DNA of 26,957 nucleotides from Flavobacteriales bacterium (GTDB lineage Bacteria > Bacteroidota > Bacteroidia > Flavobacteriales > Weeksellaceae). Position numbers and translations under genes: made by a program. The number at the start of each line of letters is the position of its first letter. The stretch's first letter is position 1. The DNA lies in the NCBI GenBank assembly GCA_900770875.1, contig CAAGLV010000116.1, forward strand, positions 1 through 26,957, in the 5' to 3' direction. The notes under the pieces are model-generated. The model was given only the letters and a program-made list of their open reading frames with translations. It searched no databases and was not told where the DNA came from. This document shows positions 7,859 to 18,400 of this stretch, piece after piece.

Positions 7859-9736
7859 ATGAATAGATTTTCGGTGTTAGTGGCAAGTTTAATTTTATCC
7901 ACTTCGGCTATGGCTCAAAAAGTTATGACTCCAGAGTTACTTTGGAAAGTTAAAAAAGTTTCTCCAGTAGGAATCACAAAAGATAAAAAGAATCTGATTT
8001 ATAAAGTTACATCTACCGATGTTGCAAATCAAAAAGATCAAACCAAAACCTATCTATTATCATTAGCAGGAGGTAAAGCTACAGAAATTGCCGATTATAA
8101 AAATTTAATCGACGATACGTCTTTAGCATCAAAAACAAATTATAAAGCCGAAACCGAAGCTGTAAAATTGCAAAAAGTTTACGGTAAAGATTTTTATCCC
8201 GAGTTAGAAATGTCGGATGTACAAATTTACAACGAGTTAAATTACAGACATTGGGATACTTGGAATAATGGCGAATACGAGCATTTATTTGTAACAAAAG
8301 GCAACGAAAAAATAGATGTTTTAAATACAGAACCATATAGTGTATCCGAGTATGTTTGGGCTCCGGACGGAAACAAAATTTTATATGTTTCTAAAAAGAA
8401 GTTCGGAACAGCTTATGCATTAAGTACAAATACAGATATTTATCAATACGATATTAATACAAAAGAAACTAAAAATTTAACCGAAGGAAAAATGGGATAC
8501 GATATCAACCCAAGTTTTTCTTCGTTAGGCGATTTTGCATTTTTATCGATGGAACGCGATGGATACGAAGCCGATAAAAACGACATCATTATTCGTCGTG
8601 GTGATTTAGAAATTAATTTAACTAAAAACTGGGACGGAACTGTTAACGATTACAAATGGAGCGAAGATGGTAAAAAAATCTACTTTAATGCACCAGTTGG
8701 CGGTACAGTTCAACTATTTGAAGTTGATGTAGATTTTAAAACGCGTAAATTACCTACAATTAAACAAATTACAAAAGGCGAATTTGATATTGCAAGCATT
8801 AATACAATATTAGGTAATAAGGCAATTGTTACAAAAACAGATATTAACCATGCAGCCGAAATTTACGCAGTCGATTTAAAAACAGGAGCTTTAACGCAGT
8901 TAACAAACGAGAATAAAGAAATTTTCGATTCAATCGAAAAAAGTAAAGTTGTTGCGCGCACAATTAAAACAACAGACGGTAAAGATATGTTGGCTTGGGT
9001 AATTTATCCACCAAATTTCGATCCTTCAAAAAAATATCCAACTCTATTATATTGTCAAGGTGGACCACAATCTGCATTAACACAATTTTATTCAACTCGT
9101 TGGAATTTCCAATTAATGGCAGCAAACGGTTACATTGTTATAGCACCAAACCGTCGTGGAATGCCAGGGCATGGAGTAGAATGGAACGAGCAAATCTCTA
9201 AAGATTGGGGAGGACAAGTAATGCAAGATTATTTAGCTGCAATAGACGATATTGCAAAAGAATCTTATGTAGATAAAAATCGTTTAGGTGCTGTTGGTGC
9301 TTCGTACGGAGGATATTCGGTTTATTATTTAGCCGGAATTCACGAAGGTCGTTTTAAATCATTTATCGCTCATAACGGTGTATTCGATTTAAAATCGATG
9401 TACGGAACAACCGAAGAAGTTTTCTTTCCAAATTGGGATGCAGGTGGAGCTTATTGGGAAACAAATAAACCAGCAGTTAAAAAAACATATACAGATTTCG
9501 ACCCAAGCAATCCTAAATTAGTAAATAAATGGAATACGCCAATGTTAATTTATGTTGGTGGTAAAGATTACCGCGTACCAATGGGACAAGGACAAGAAGC
9601 TTTTCAAGTGTTACAATTAAAAGGAATTAAATCTCGTTTTATTTATTTTCCGCAAGAAAATCACTGGGTTTTAAAACCACAAAACTCAATTATTTGGCAT
9701 ACCGAATTTTATAAATGGTTAAAAGAAACCTTATAA
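7859..9736 (+). CDS. S9 family serine peptidase (S9C, dipeptidyl-peptidase 5-like)
   Basis: A 625-residue exported peptidase with a signal peptide ending in AMAQ (residues 1-20). The N-terminal two thirds form the beta-propeller of the prolyl-oligopeptidase clan, with repeated WAPDGNKILY, FSSLGDFAFLSMERDGYE and WSEDGKKIYFNAP blades. The C-terminal alpha/beta hydrolase domain holds the catalytic triad: Ser482 in GASYGGYS, Asp570 in GGKDYRVP, His602 in ENHWVLKP. The closing ENHWVLKPQNSIIWH pattern is typical of the S9C/DPP5 group that removes dipeptides from peptides in the periplasm of Bacteroidota. A near-match -7 box (TACTTTG at 7805-7811, one base short of the consensus spacing) lies about 47 nt upstream. 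It ends in a strong terminator. Confidence 0.93.
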   Translation: MNRFSVLVASLILSTSAMAQKVMTPELLWKVKKVSPVGITKDKKNLIYKVTSTDVANQKDQTKTYLLSLAGGKATEIADYKNLIDDTSLASKTNYKAETEAVKLQKVYGKDFYPELEMSDVQIYNELNYRHWDTWNNGEYEHLFVTKGNEKIDVLNTEPYSVSEYVWAPDGNKILYVSKKKFGTAYALSTNTDIYQYDINTKETKNLTEGKMGYDINPSFSSLGDFAFLSMERDGYEADKNDIIIRRGDLEINLTKNWDGTVNDYKWSEDGKKIYFNAPVGGTVQLFEVDVDFKTRKLPTIKQITKGEFDIASINTILGNKAIVTKTDINHAAEIYAVDLKTGALTQLTNENKEIFDSIEKSKVVARTIKTTDGKDMLAWVIYPPNFDPSKKYPTLLYCQGGPQSALTQFYSTRWNFQLMAANGYIVIAPNRRGMPGHGVEWNEQISKDWGGQVMQDYLAAIDDIAKESYVDKNRLGAVGASYGGYSVYYLAGIHEGRFKSFIAHNGVFDLKSMYGTTEEVFFPNWDAGGAYWETNKPAVKKTYTDFDPSNPKLVNKWNTPMLIYVGGKDYRVPMGQGQEAFQVLQLKGIKSRFIYFPQENHWVLKPQNSIIWHTEFYKWLKETL

Positions 9737-9755
9737 AATAAAAAGGATAAACAGG

Positions 9756-9783
9756 AAAAAGCGAGTTTTTTAACTCGCTTTTT
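9756..9783 (+). terminator. Rho-independent terminator after the S9 peptidase
   Basis: A perfect 12-bp stem, AAAAAGCGAGTT (9756-9767) with AACTCGCTTTTT (9772-9783), and a TTTT loop, followed by further T-rich sequence, 19 nt after the stop codon. Confidence 0.93.
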
Positions 9784-9880
9784 CTTTAATTAACGATACA
9801 ATTAAGTAATAAAATTTCTGATTTTTTTGATTTATACAATAAAGATTGTAAATTGAAAAATAGAAGTCAATAAACAGTAT

Positions 9881-10585
9881 ATGAGTAAAGAGAATAACAA
9901 AATATATTTTAGTAACAGCCCATACATCAACGGACATAAGGTAGTAGATTTTGTTTGGAATGCTCGTTTAGATGAGAATTATAACATAATTATGGATCTG
10001 CATTTAGAATCGGATCAATACGACGAAGAAGACGAATATGCAGATATCATAGAAGAGATTGATAATCAATCTGAAGAAGTTACAGAAAAATCGCTTTGGA
10101 TTAATTACGATCATTGCATTATTTCGAGCACATTTTGGGGAAATCAAGGAATCAAAATTGATACAGAACATACCAAATTCGATTTAAATCAATTAAATAA
10201 TCAAACCTTTTTAATAGATACTCTGCCTGTAGATCTTAATAAACCCGAAAACGAATTTGCTTTTGGTGTTTCGATGTTAGGAAATGATACAGCTGCAAAC
10301 CACGAAATTACTTTTCTTGATACAGCCGAGTTTGGCGTATTTGATATCAAATGGAAAGGAAAAATTGCCAATACTTATTTAGACGAAGATACCTTTAATT
10401 ATGATTTTTATGTTTATATGAAAAACATAAAATTTGGAGGAATAAAAATTCATCCATCATTAGATATAAATAAAGTACAAGAGTTTTTTAATGATAAATT
10501 TGCTCAAATTAACGAGTTTCAATTAACAGAAAATAGCGAGTTCGAATTAGATAAATACACGCTAAAAATCAGGGCGAAAAATTAA
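9881..10585 (+). CDS. Unrecognised protein co-transcribed with the bacteriophytochrome
   Basis: A 234-residue acidic protein that I do not assign to a family. It has no signal peptide or membrane segment, so is probably cytoplasmic. There is an acidic run (DQYDEEDEYADIIEEIDNQSEE, about residues 45-66) and mixed alpha/beta-looking strands (KSLWINYDHCIISSTFWGNQGIKI; FDIKWKGKIANTY; YDFYVYMKNIKFGGIKI). It lacks the helical His-bearing pattern of a heme oxygenase. Its stop codon is 20 nt before the phytochrome start, no terminator intervenes, and a strong terminator precedes it, so the two genes very probably form one transcript. A partner or modulator role for the phytochrome is inference from position only. 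No exact -7 box was found upstream. Confidence 0.75.
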   Translation: MSKENNKIYFSNSPYINGHKVVDFVWNARLDENYNIIMDLHLESDQYDEEDEYADIIEEIDNQSEEVTEKSLWINYDHCIISSTFWGNQGIKIDTEHTKFDLNQLNNQTFLIDTLPVDLNKPENEFAFGVSMLGNDTAANHEITFLDTAEFGVFDIKWKGKIANTYLDEDTFNYDFYVYMKNIKFGGIKIHPSLDINKVQEFFNDKFAQINEFQLTENSEFELDKYTLKIRAKN

Positions 10586-10605
10586 ACTAAAATTAATCTT
10601 ATATA

Positions 10606-12765
10606 ATGAAAATTAGCCTTATAAATTGCGAAGATGAGAAAATACAATTTCTAAATCAAATACAAAGTTTTGGTTACTTAATAGGGGTTTCGAAAGATGA
10701 TTTAAAAGTGAAATTTTATTCCGAAAATATCATCGATTTATTACCAGCTAGTTTCTCGATTAATCAACCAATACAAAACTATTTTGATTTAGAATATGAT
10801 GCTTATCAATCATTAATAGAAGGACAATATATAAGGGAAAATATTACCATAAACGAAGAACAATATTATCTTAATGTTTATAATTATTGCAATTTTATTT
10901 ATTTAGAATTCGAGAAAAATAATCATTCCTTAGATTATATCCTATTTTTTAAATATGCTGAATATATAGAGGCCGCAATGTCGGAAGAAGATAATTGGAA
11001 AATATTAACAAATTCAATAAAGCAATTAATTGAATATGATCGTGTGATGATTTATCGATTTTTAAACGATAATAGTGGTGTTGTAATAGAAGAAGCTGTA
11101 GACGATCATTTAGAACCGTATTTAGGAATGCATTTTCCTGAATTTGATATTCCAATACAAGCCCGCTCTTTATATTTAAAAAAGAAAAGCAGATTGGTAT
11201 CTAACATCAATGCTAAAAGAATTGATATAATTACAGAAAATAATCAAACTATAGATTTAACATATTCGGATGTTCGTGCGTTATCGCCAACGCATATGCA
11301 ATATCTAAAAAACTTTAATTCGCAGTCAAGTTTTTCAATTTCAATTATTATCGAAAATAAATTGTGGGGATTAGTAACTTGTCAATCAACAACGCCAAAA
11401 CATATTCCGGCAACAGTTCGTAAAAAGGCCGAAATTTTAACCAATTTGGCTCGCGATTATTACAATAATTTTAAATACAATAAATCGTTAAAAATAAAAG
11501 ACGAATATCGTCATAATTTAGTTCAGTTAAAAGAACAACTAATTGTATCCGAAGAATTTAACGAGGTGATTTTTGGGTTAAGCAAAATGTTAGAGTTCAC
11601 CAAATCAGATGCTGTGGCTTTGTTGGTAGAGGATAAGGTGTATAAATCAAAAAATTGTCCTAAAAATGATGAAATTCAACGTATCAAAAATTGGGCTTTA
11701 ACAAATAAAATTTACGAGAATTATTCTTCGGTTTCGTTTTATAAAAATCATAAAGACGAACTCGATTTATCTTTAAAATCGGCAGGAATATCGTTTAAAT
11801 TTTTAGATATCGATTGCAGATATTTTTTAATTTGGTTTAGAGAACCCATTATAGATGTTAAAAAATGGGCCGGAAAACCTGCGAAACTTAAAGTTGTAGA
11901 AATTAATGAAAACGAAGTACTGAATACTTTTTCACCCAGAGAAAACTTTTCGATTTGGTTAGAGAAAGTAGAAAACGAATCGGCTTTTTGGAATTATAAA
12001 GAACGTGTAATTTTAGAGGAAATTGGCAAAATTGTAATTGATTCTATTTATGTAAAATCACAACGTATACACGATTTGTACAATCAATTAAAAGACGTAA
12101 ATAGCGAATTAGAAAGCTTTGCACACACCATTTCTCACGATTTAAGAACACCATTAACGGTGATGAAATTAAATTGTCAGATCCTACAAAAATCACTTTT
12201 ATCACAAGAAAGTGACTCGAAAAAGATAAAATATGTTATATCCGAAATTGATAATTTGTCGAATATGATTAACGATATTTTGCAAATTAGCCGAACAAAT
12301 AATGCCGAATTAAACATACAACAAATAGATGCAAACGAATTAATAAATCGTATTATTTCGGCGTCAAAAGTGTACAATAAAGCTGATAAAACGATTGTAA
12401 ATGTTGGCGAATTGATCGATTTTTATGCCGATAAAACAATGGCTTACGAAATATTTTTAAACGTAATTAATAATGCATTTAAGTATTCGTCGAAAAAAGA
12501 AAAGCCCGAAATTAGCATTACCTCGGAAATCGAAGATAATTTTGTTATTTATAGAATTAAAGATAACGGAATCGGAATTAGAGAAACCGAAAGAAACAAG
12601 ATGTTTAAATTATTTTCGAGAATGGATAATACAGATGGTTTCGAGGGCGAGGGAGTTGGTCTTTCGATTGTACATCGAATGATGAAACGTTTAAATGGTG
12701 AAATTACTTTTATTAGCGAAGAAAATATCGGAACCGAATTTATAATTAAATTTAAAAATATATAA
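10606..12765 (+). CDS. bphP: Bacteriophytochrome sensor histidine kinase
   Basis: A 719-residue red/far-red photoreceptor kinase with domain order PAS-GAF-PHY-HisKA-HATPase. Cys8 sits where bacteriophytochromes attach biliverdin (NCEDEKIQFLNQIQSFGYL). The GAF domain has the DIP motif (Asp181-Ile-Pro183, in FPEFDIPIQAR), and SPTHMQYL carries His230 (equivalent to D. radiodurans His260). The next conserved His (Dr His290, normally in CHH) is replaced: the sequence is Cys259-Gln260-Ser261. The PHY tongue is recognisable by WAGKP (421-425) and PRENF (444-448, PRxSF with Ser to Asn). The kinase has the H-box SHDLRTPL with His511, an N-box (NVINNAFKYS), DNGIGI and GEGVGLSIV. No response regulator or heme oxygenase is adjacent. 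Function is well supported by motifs; spectral behaviour is unknown. Confidence 0.94.
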   Translation: MKISLINCEDEKIQFLNQIQSFGYLIGVSKDDLKVKFYSENIIDLLPASFSINQPIQNYFDLEYDAYQSLIEGQYIRENITINEEQYYLNVYNYCNFIYLEFEKNNHSLDYILFFKYAEYIEAAMSEEDNWKILTNSIKQLIEYDRVMIYRFLNDNSGVVIEEAVDDHLEPYLGMHFPEFDIPIQARSLYLKKKSRLVSNINAKRIDIITENNQTIDLTYSDVRALSPTHMQYLKNFNSQSSFSISIIIENKLWGLVTCQSTTPKHIPATVRKKAEILTNLARDYYNNFKYNKSLKIKDEYRHNLVQLKEQLIVSEEFNEVIFGLSKMLEFTKSDAVALLVEDKVYKSKNCPKNDEIQRIKNWALTNKIYENYSSVSFYKNHKDELDLSLKSAGISFKFLDIDCRYFLIWFREPIIDVKKWAGKPAKLKVVEINENEVLNTFSPRENFSIWLEKVENESAFWNYKERVILEEIGKIVIDSIYVKSQRIHDLYNQLKDVNSELESFAHTISHDLRTPLTVMKLNCQILQKSLLSQESDSKKIKYVISEIDNLSNMINDILQISRTNNAELNIQQIDANELINRIISASKVYNKADKTIVNVGELIDFYADKTMAYEIFLNVINNAFKYSSKKEKPEISITSEIEDNFVIYRIKDNGIGIRETERNKMFKLFSRMDNTDGFEGEGVGLSIVHRMMKRLNGEITFISEENIGTEFIIKFKNI

Positions 12766-12772
12766 GCAGAAG

Positions 12773-12799
12773 AAAAGGAATCCTTTTGGGATTCCTTTT
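12773..12799. terminator. Bidirectional terminator between convergent genes
   Basis: A perfect 11-bp stem, AAAAGGAATCC (12773-12783) with GGATTCCTTTT (12789-12799), and loop TTTTG. It follows the phytochrome stop by 7 nt and runs into a T tract; on the other strand it lies 4 nt past the DUF4197 stop with a weaker U run. Confidence 0.9.
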
Positions 12800-12802
12800 T
12801 TG

Positions 12803-13570
12803 TTATTTTAATATCGAAATTACTTTTTTAGTTGGGCTAGCAAGTTTACTATCTTGTATAGCAAAAACCTCTTTTAAAACGACGGTATTACGAGCACTTT
12901 TATTGTTACGAATATCAGCTTCTTTATCGCCAACCATGGTATAAACACCATTTAAAGTTTGCTCGGTAACATATTCGCTTAAGTTAGCATTTACTTTATT
13001 TTTAGAAATTAAGTTGTATTTGTTAATCATACTTTCCCAAGCCGAATCTGCACCAACTTTTTTAAGTGAAGCAGCAATTTGTGGTTCGAAAGCAGCAGCT
13101 AAGCTCGATTCGGTTCCTTTCTTTAAATAAGTTGTTGCCGAACGTTCGTCGCCCAATAAAATTCCCATTGCATCGTTAAAATCAATTGCTGTAATAGCTT
13201 TAACAAAAATAGGTCCTGCAGATGTAACCGCATCTTCGGCTGCACGATTAATTAATTTTACCGATTGATCTACAAATGTTCCCATACCAGCGCTTCTTAA
13301 AGTTTTTTCTACCTGATTAAATTCGGTAGGTAATAAGATCTTAGTCGCTGTGTTTTTATAGAATCCATTCTTTTTGCTTAGGTTATCAACACCTTCTGTT
13401 ACACCTTGATTTAAAGCTTCTTTTAAACCAGCCGAAATTGTAGAAGTTGGTAAAACTGGTCCTATATTAATTTGTTGTGTTGTATTTTGGTTGTTTTCTG
13501 TAGCAAAAAGAGTTGTATTTAATACTAAAGCTAAAAAAGTAAAAGCAATAGTTAGTTTATTTTTTTTCAT
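12803..13570 (-). CDS. DUF4197 domain exported protein
   Basis: A 255-residue exported protein when started at ATG 13570. Residues 1-23 are a signal peptide (MKKNKLTIAF, hydrophobic core, LFA). The rest matches the DUF4197 pattern: LKEALNQGVTEGVDNL near the start of the mature chain, a KILLPTEFNQVEKTLRSAG stretch, FVKAITAIDFNDAMGIL, an AATTYLK-like helix and a C-terminal EQTLNGVYTMVGDKEADIR. Function of the family is unknown; it is a helical periplasmic protein. The longer frame from ATG 13609 adds 13 residues in front of an otherwise normal signal peptide. It also abuts a near-consensus -7 box (TACCTTTA on the minus strand, 13610-13617), so the downstream ATG is preferred. Confidence 0.88.
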   Translation of the reverse strand: MKKNKLTIAFTFLALVLNTTLFATENNQNTTQQINIGPVLPTSTISAGLKEALNQGVTEGVDNLSKKNGFYKNTATKILLPTEFNQVEKTLRSAGMGTFVDQSVKLINRAAEDAVTSAGPIFVKAITAIDFNDAMGILLGDERSATTYLKKGTESSLAAAFEPQIAASLKKVGADSAWESMINKYNLISKNKVNANLSEYVTEQTLNGVYTMVGDKEADIRNNKSARNTVVLKEVFAIQDSKLASPTKKVISILK

Positions 13571-13642
13571 TATTGATATTTTGGATTGAATAGACAAAAA
13601 GCCTGCCATTAAAGGTATTTTAAGTGTATTTTAAGAAAATAA

Positions 13643-13674
13643 AAAATCCAATAAAAATTAATTTATTGGATTTT
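13643..13674 (-). terminator. Rho-independent terminator after prfC
   Basis: A perfect 13-bp stem, AAAATCCAATAAA (13643-13655) with TTTATTGGATTTT (13662-13674), and a 6-nt loop. On the minus strand it is followed by a U-rich run and lies 19 nt past the prfC stop. It separates prfC from the downstream DUF4197 gene. Confidence 0.85.
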
Positions 13675-13693
13675 AATGTTTTATATATCTGTA

Positions 13694-15280
13694 TTAAAAT
13701 TCGCTTACAAAATGTAATTTTATCGAAGGGAATTTTTCTTGTGTCATCTGAATTGTAAATGCAGAATCGGCTAAGAAAACCAATTGGTTGTATTTATCGC
13801 GTGCTAAGTAACGTTGTTTAACACGTTTAAATTCTTTAAATTCTTCCGAGTTTTCGTTTTCAACTTCTACCCAACATGCTTTATGAACAGAGAATGGTTC
13901 GTAAGTAGCTTTTGCACCATATTCGTGCTCTAAACGATATTGGATTACCTCGTATTGTAAAGCACCAACAGTTCCGATAACTTTACGGTTGTTCATTTCT
14001 AAAGTAAATAATTGGGCTACACCTTCGTCCATTAATTGATCGATACCTTTTTCAAGCTGTTTCGCTTTCATCGGATCGGCATTGTTAATGTAACGGAAAT
14101 GTTCTGGAGAGAATGCCGGAATCCCTTTAAAGTTAAATTTTTCGCCAGCAGTTAATGTATCTCCGATACGGAAATTACCAGTGTCGTGTAAACCAACAAT
14201 ATCACCAGCAAACGATTCATCAACAACTTCTTTTTTATCAGCAAAGAAGGCGTTAGGCGATGCAAATTTCATCGTTTTTCCATTACGTACGTGCAAATAG
14301 TTTGTGTTACGTTCAAATTTACCAGAAACGATTTTTACGAATGCTAAACGGTCGCGGTGTTTAGGATCCATATTTGCGTGAATTTTGAAAACAAATCCAG
14401 AGAATTTATTTTCGTAAGGTTCAACGATACGAACATCTGTTTCTTTTGCTTGTGGTGTTGGTGCAATATCAACGAAAGCGTTTAATAATTCGCGAACTCC
14501 AAAGTTATTTAAAGCCGATCCAAAGAATACAGGTTGTAAATTACCATTCATGTATTCTTGTTGATCAAATTCTGGATAAACACCGTTTACTAAATCTAAC
14601 TCGTTGCGTAAATTTTCGGCGTAATTTTCACCAATTAATGCATCTAAATCAGGGCTTTGTAAATCTTCGATTTGTGTAGATTCAGAAATTTTTTGTTTGT
14701 TGTCTCCCGAAAATAAATTAATGTTTTTCTCCCAAATGTTGTAAATTCCTTTAAAAGTAGCTCCAATACCAATTGGCCAAGATAAAGGTGTAACAGATAA
14801 ACCTAATTTTGTTTCAACTTCGTCCATTAAGTCGAATGCATCTTTTCCTTCGCGGTCCATTTTATTAATAAAAACCAACATCGGAATATTACGCATTCTA
14901 CAAACTTCTACTAATTTTATTGTTTGTTCCTCAACCCCTTTAGCAACGTCGATAACCACAATTGCAGAATCTACGGCAGTTAATGTACGGTAAGTATCTT
15001 CGGCAAAATCCTTGTGTCCAGGAGTATCTAAGATGTTAATTTTTTTACCTTTATACTCAAATGCTAAAACAGAAGTTGCAACCGAAATTCCACGTTGACG
15101 TTCAATCTCCATAAAATCGGATGTAGCTCCTTTTTTAATTTTATTACTTTTTACAGCTCCGGCTTCTTGGATAGCTCCACCAAATAATAATAATTTCTCA
15201 GTTAAAGTAGTTTTACCAGCATCGGGATGGGCAATAATCCCAAAGGTTTTACGTTTATTTATTTCCTTTTCTAAAGACAT
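13694..15280 (-). CDS. prfC: Peptide chain release factor 3
   Basis: A 528-residue translational GTPase (RF3) that helps remove RF1/RF2 from the ribosome after peptide release. The G domain shows the P-loop AHPDAGKTT (17-25), the switch RGISVATSV, DTPGHKDFAEDTYR, and NKMDREGKD. Domain II and the RF3-specific C-terminal domain follow (GALQYEVIQYRLEHEYG). Length fits the family (about 525-535), which distinguishes it from EF-G or TetM-like proteins. A longer frame begins at TTG 15289, but ATG 15280 is preferred because a TATCTTTG promoter box lies at 15301-15308, which puts the TTG at roughly the transcription start. Confidence 0.97.
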   Translation of the reverse strand: MSLEKEINKRKTFGIIAHPDAGKTTLTEKLLLFGGAIQEAGAVKSNKIKKGATSDFMEIERQRGISVATSVLAFEYKGKKINILDTPGHKDFAEDTYRTLTAVDSAIVVIDVAKGVEEQTIKLVEVCRMRNIPMLVFINKMDREGKDAFDLMDEVETKLGLSVTPLSWPIGIGATFKGIYNIWEKNINLFSGDNKQKISESTQIEDLQSPDLDALIGENYAENLRNELDLVNGVYPEFDQQEYMNGNLQPVFFGSALNNFGVRELLNAFVDIAPTPQAKETDVRIVEPYENKFSGFVFKIHANMDPKHRDRLAFVKIVSGKFERNTNYLHVRNGKTMKFASPNAFFADKKEVVDESFAGDIVGLHDTGNFRIGDTLTAGEKFNFKGIPAFSPEHFRYINNADPMKAKQLEKGIDQLMDEGVAQLFTLEMNNRKVIGTVGALQYEVIQYRLEHEYGAKATYEPFSVHKACWVEVENENSEEFKEFKRVKQRYLARDKYNQLVFLADSAFTIQMTQEKFPSIKLHFVSEF

Positions 15281-15300
15281 TCTCTTCAATTTTCAGATTG

Positions 15301-15308
15301 CAAAGATA
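15301..15308 (-). promoter_or_regulatory. Probable prfC promoter -7 box
   Basis: Minus-strand TATCTTTG is an exact TAnnTTTG match, 20 nt upstream of ATG 15280. No clear TTG -33 element at the expected spacing. Confidence 0.55.
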
Positions 15309-15406
15309 AATTTTTCTAAACGATTATTAAAGAGCATAAGAAAACATTTCTTTTAACATTATTTTTAATAAAATATTACAATATTTACTTTTCCTAAACT
15401 AAGCGT

Positions 15407-18400
15407 ATGAAAAATAAATTTTTAGTGGTATTGTTTGTTTTTTTACAATTTATATCATTTGTACTTGGACAAACAAGACCGATAATTACTCCTTTAGTTG
15501 GTGGATTTAATTTTCCGAATCAAGTAGTAGAAGAACATCCAGTTGCTTTTAATGCAAATACATTAAGTTGTGGATTTAATTTTACTCGATTTTATAAATA
15601 TTATTCGTTTAAGGCGAATTTCGATATGGCTTTTGCGTTCGATTTAATTTCGTCGAGTTCTGATTTTAAATTTTTAGTTTGGAAACTAGATCAAAATGTA
15701 GAGCCCGAAAGTATTTTTAATACGCGTCCAACGATTTTACCACAACGCTCTGTAGAAAATAATTTTCCACTTAAAGGGATGCGCGAAGACGATACGCAAC
15801 TTTGCGAAGGTTTTGGTACAACGAATAATGGATTTGTAAAAGCTTTTACTGGTACCGATTTATTGTTAAAAGATCAAACCGTAGTAATTGCAGTTTATGG
15901 TAGCCGTATTACCGATCGATTTGACATTAAAGTAAATGTAGCCGAAGAGCGAGTTATCAATCAGTTTAACAATCAATGCATAGATAATCCGTATACATAC
16001 AATCAGGTTTTAGAAGCAATCAGAACCGAAACTTCTTTAACAAATATAACATTGTATAGTGATCAAAATTTTCAGAATTTAATTTCGGTTGGGACAATAT
16101 TTTCGTTGGCAGAGCAAACCATTTATGCACAAGTAAAAGATGCCTTGGGTAATTTAAAATACATTTATACCGTTAATCTTAAATTAAGAGAGTTTGATGA
16201 TTTTCAGCAATTTTTTACGGTAGAAAATTCAGCGTTAAGACGAAAAATCACTTGCGAAACGGTGTTTAATTGGCAAGGAAAACAATGGTATTTAAACGAT
16301 TATTTAAATCTGCAAAATCCATCACATTACGATGTATTAGAAATTAAATATACCGATGTAAATGGCGTAGAAAGAGTTATTTCCGATCCCGAAAATGCTT
16401 ATCAAATACCTGTGCCTGCAAATGGAACACTGATTTTAGCCGTTTTAACAAAATCTGTAAATCCAACGTTATGCGACAATCAATCGTATTTAGCATTTAC
16501 AATTACTAATCAAACACTTCATTTAAATTCAACATATTCGTTAGCAAAATGTGACGGAAGTACGATAAATAAAACCGAAATTTTAAATTTAATTTTTCCT
16601 GAAGGGTCTGCCGATTATAATTTAATTACAGATTTTGGTGAACAAACGACGTTAAATTTTGGAGCTACAAATCAACTTACATTTCCGGTTCGTGTAGAAT
16701 ATGGTGTTGGTTGTATTACTAATACGGTAAATATTGTGGTGCAAAAAACAAGTCCACAACCAATTATTGATGCAAATTTACAAGTTTGTTTTAACGACTT
16801 TACTCAGCAAATGGTTGAGGATAAAATCAACGAAATTAAAAATGGAACAACAACACCGTTACGTTATTTTTATAATGGAAACGAAGTTGATGTTAATCAA
16901 ATATATTCTTTAATTCAACAAGAAAGGCAAGGTGAGATAGAGGTAAGATCGGAAGTTGGATGTTTAGTTACAAAAACGTTTAGGTTTTCTATTTTATCGA
17001 GTTCGATTATACCTATAAATCAGCAAAAAACAGAACAGTCTTTTTGTGTGTTGCCATCGGAAATTATTAATTATAACACGCAACAATTAAAAGAAATTGC
17101 ATTATCAAATATTACAAATGCAGCGAATATATCGGCTTATACGTTTGTATTTTTAGACGAAAATAATAACGAGATTTCTGCATTAACTAATTTACAAGAA
17201 TCGCGAACGATAAAGGTTTTAGTTAAATTAAATACAGAGTTATGTTGGCAATCTTTTACGTTATTGTTTAATCGTGTAAATCGTTTAGTGATTGCAGATG
17301 CAACATCAAAATTAACAGCGAATTGCGATGATACAATTATTTTAACAAAAGCACTTTTAGCTAATCTTTTTGGTGATGAGGTTAATAATTATCATACAAC
17401 AAATCCTTTAAACGTTACGATACCAATTCGTTTTAATGGATTAAACGAAGTACAATATTCGATAGATTTTTATTTAGAAAATGGCTGTACTACAACAAAG
17501 GAAATTACGATAAAAAAAGGAGCTTCTTTAAATGTTGACTTAGATAATATACAGCAAATAATTTTACAAAATCCATATCGTTTTTGCGGAACAATAAATG
17601 CAAGTGCTTTAGAAGATTATTTAAATCAATATGTAAATCAAATTTTAGTACAATATCCAACATTAGAAACCGAAGAATCTATCTTCGTTTATGCACAACG
17701 AATGATTGCAAATAACGGAAATGTACAAGTTGTATTTTTAGATCGTAATTTATGTGGAACGGTTTCGGTAGTGTTTAACTATCAGCCTTATCCATCTCCA
17801 AATTTAACGATCGAAGATATTTTTTATACATGTACAGGTGTAAATTATCAGCTTGATTTATCGGCTTATTTAAATCCAAAAGTAATGAACGATGCTGGAA
17901 TCGAAATTGTAAATAATAATTCGATTTTTAGTTTAGATTTAGGTCGTTATACAGTTGTTGTTTCTAACGAATTTGGTTGTACAACAACTAAAACAATTAC
18001 GGTTTTAAATTCGCCTTTACCTATTATTAACGAAATTGTTTTAAACCCAGATTCTATTACAATTTTAGCAACAAGTAATGGAGGGAATTTAGAATATTCT
18101 ATAGATGGCGTAAATTGGCAATCTTCGGCAACTTTTTTAAATATTGCTAAAGGTGTTTCGTATACTGTTTATGTGCGCGAAAATGGTTGTGCAATTGTTA
18201 CTATACCAAATGTTGTTTATTTAAATTTACCTAACTTTATTTCGCCAAACGGCGATGGAATAAATGATGTTTGGCGTCCGATAGGAGCAAATTCGACATT
18301 AAATGTACGAATTCAGATTTTTGACCGTTATGGTAAAGTGATTTATCAGGCCGAAGGTTCAAATGCTTTGTCTTGGAATGGTAGAGTAGGTACAAAACCA

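Noticed and set aside
9881..10585. Heme oxygenase (bphO) as phytochrome partner
   Set aside because: The length is similar, but the sequence is acidic and strand-rich with no heme-oxygenase-like helix carrying the proximal His; I cannot support the call.
13694..15280. Tetracycline ribosomal protection protein or EF-G
   Set aside because: Length of 528 residues and the RF3-type C-terminal domain fit prfC; TetM/EF-G proteins are about 640-700 residues.
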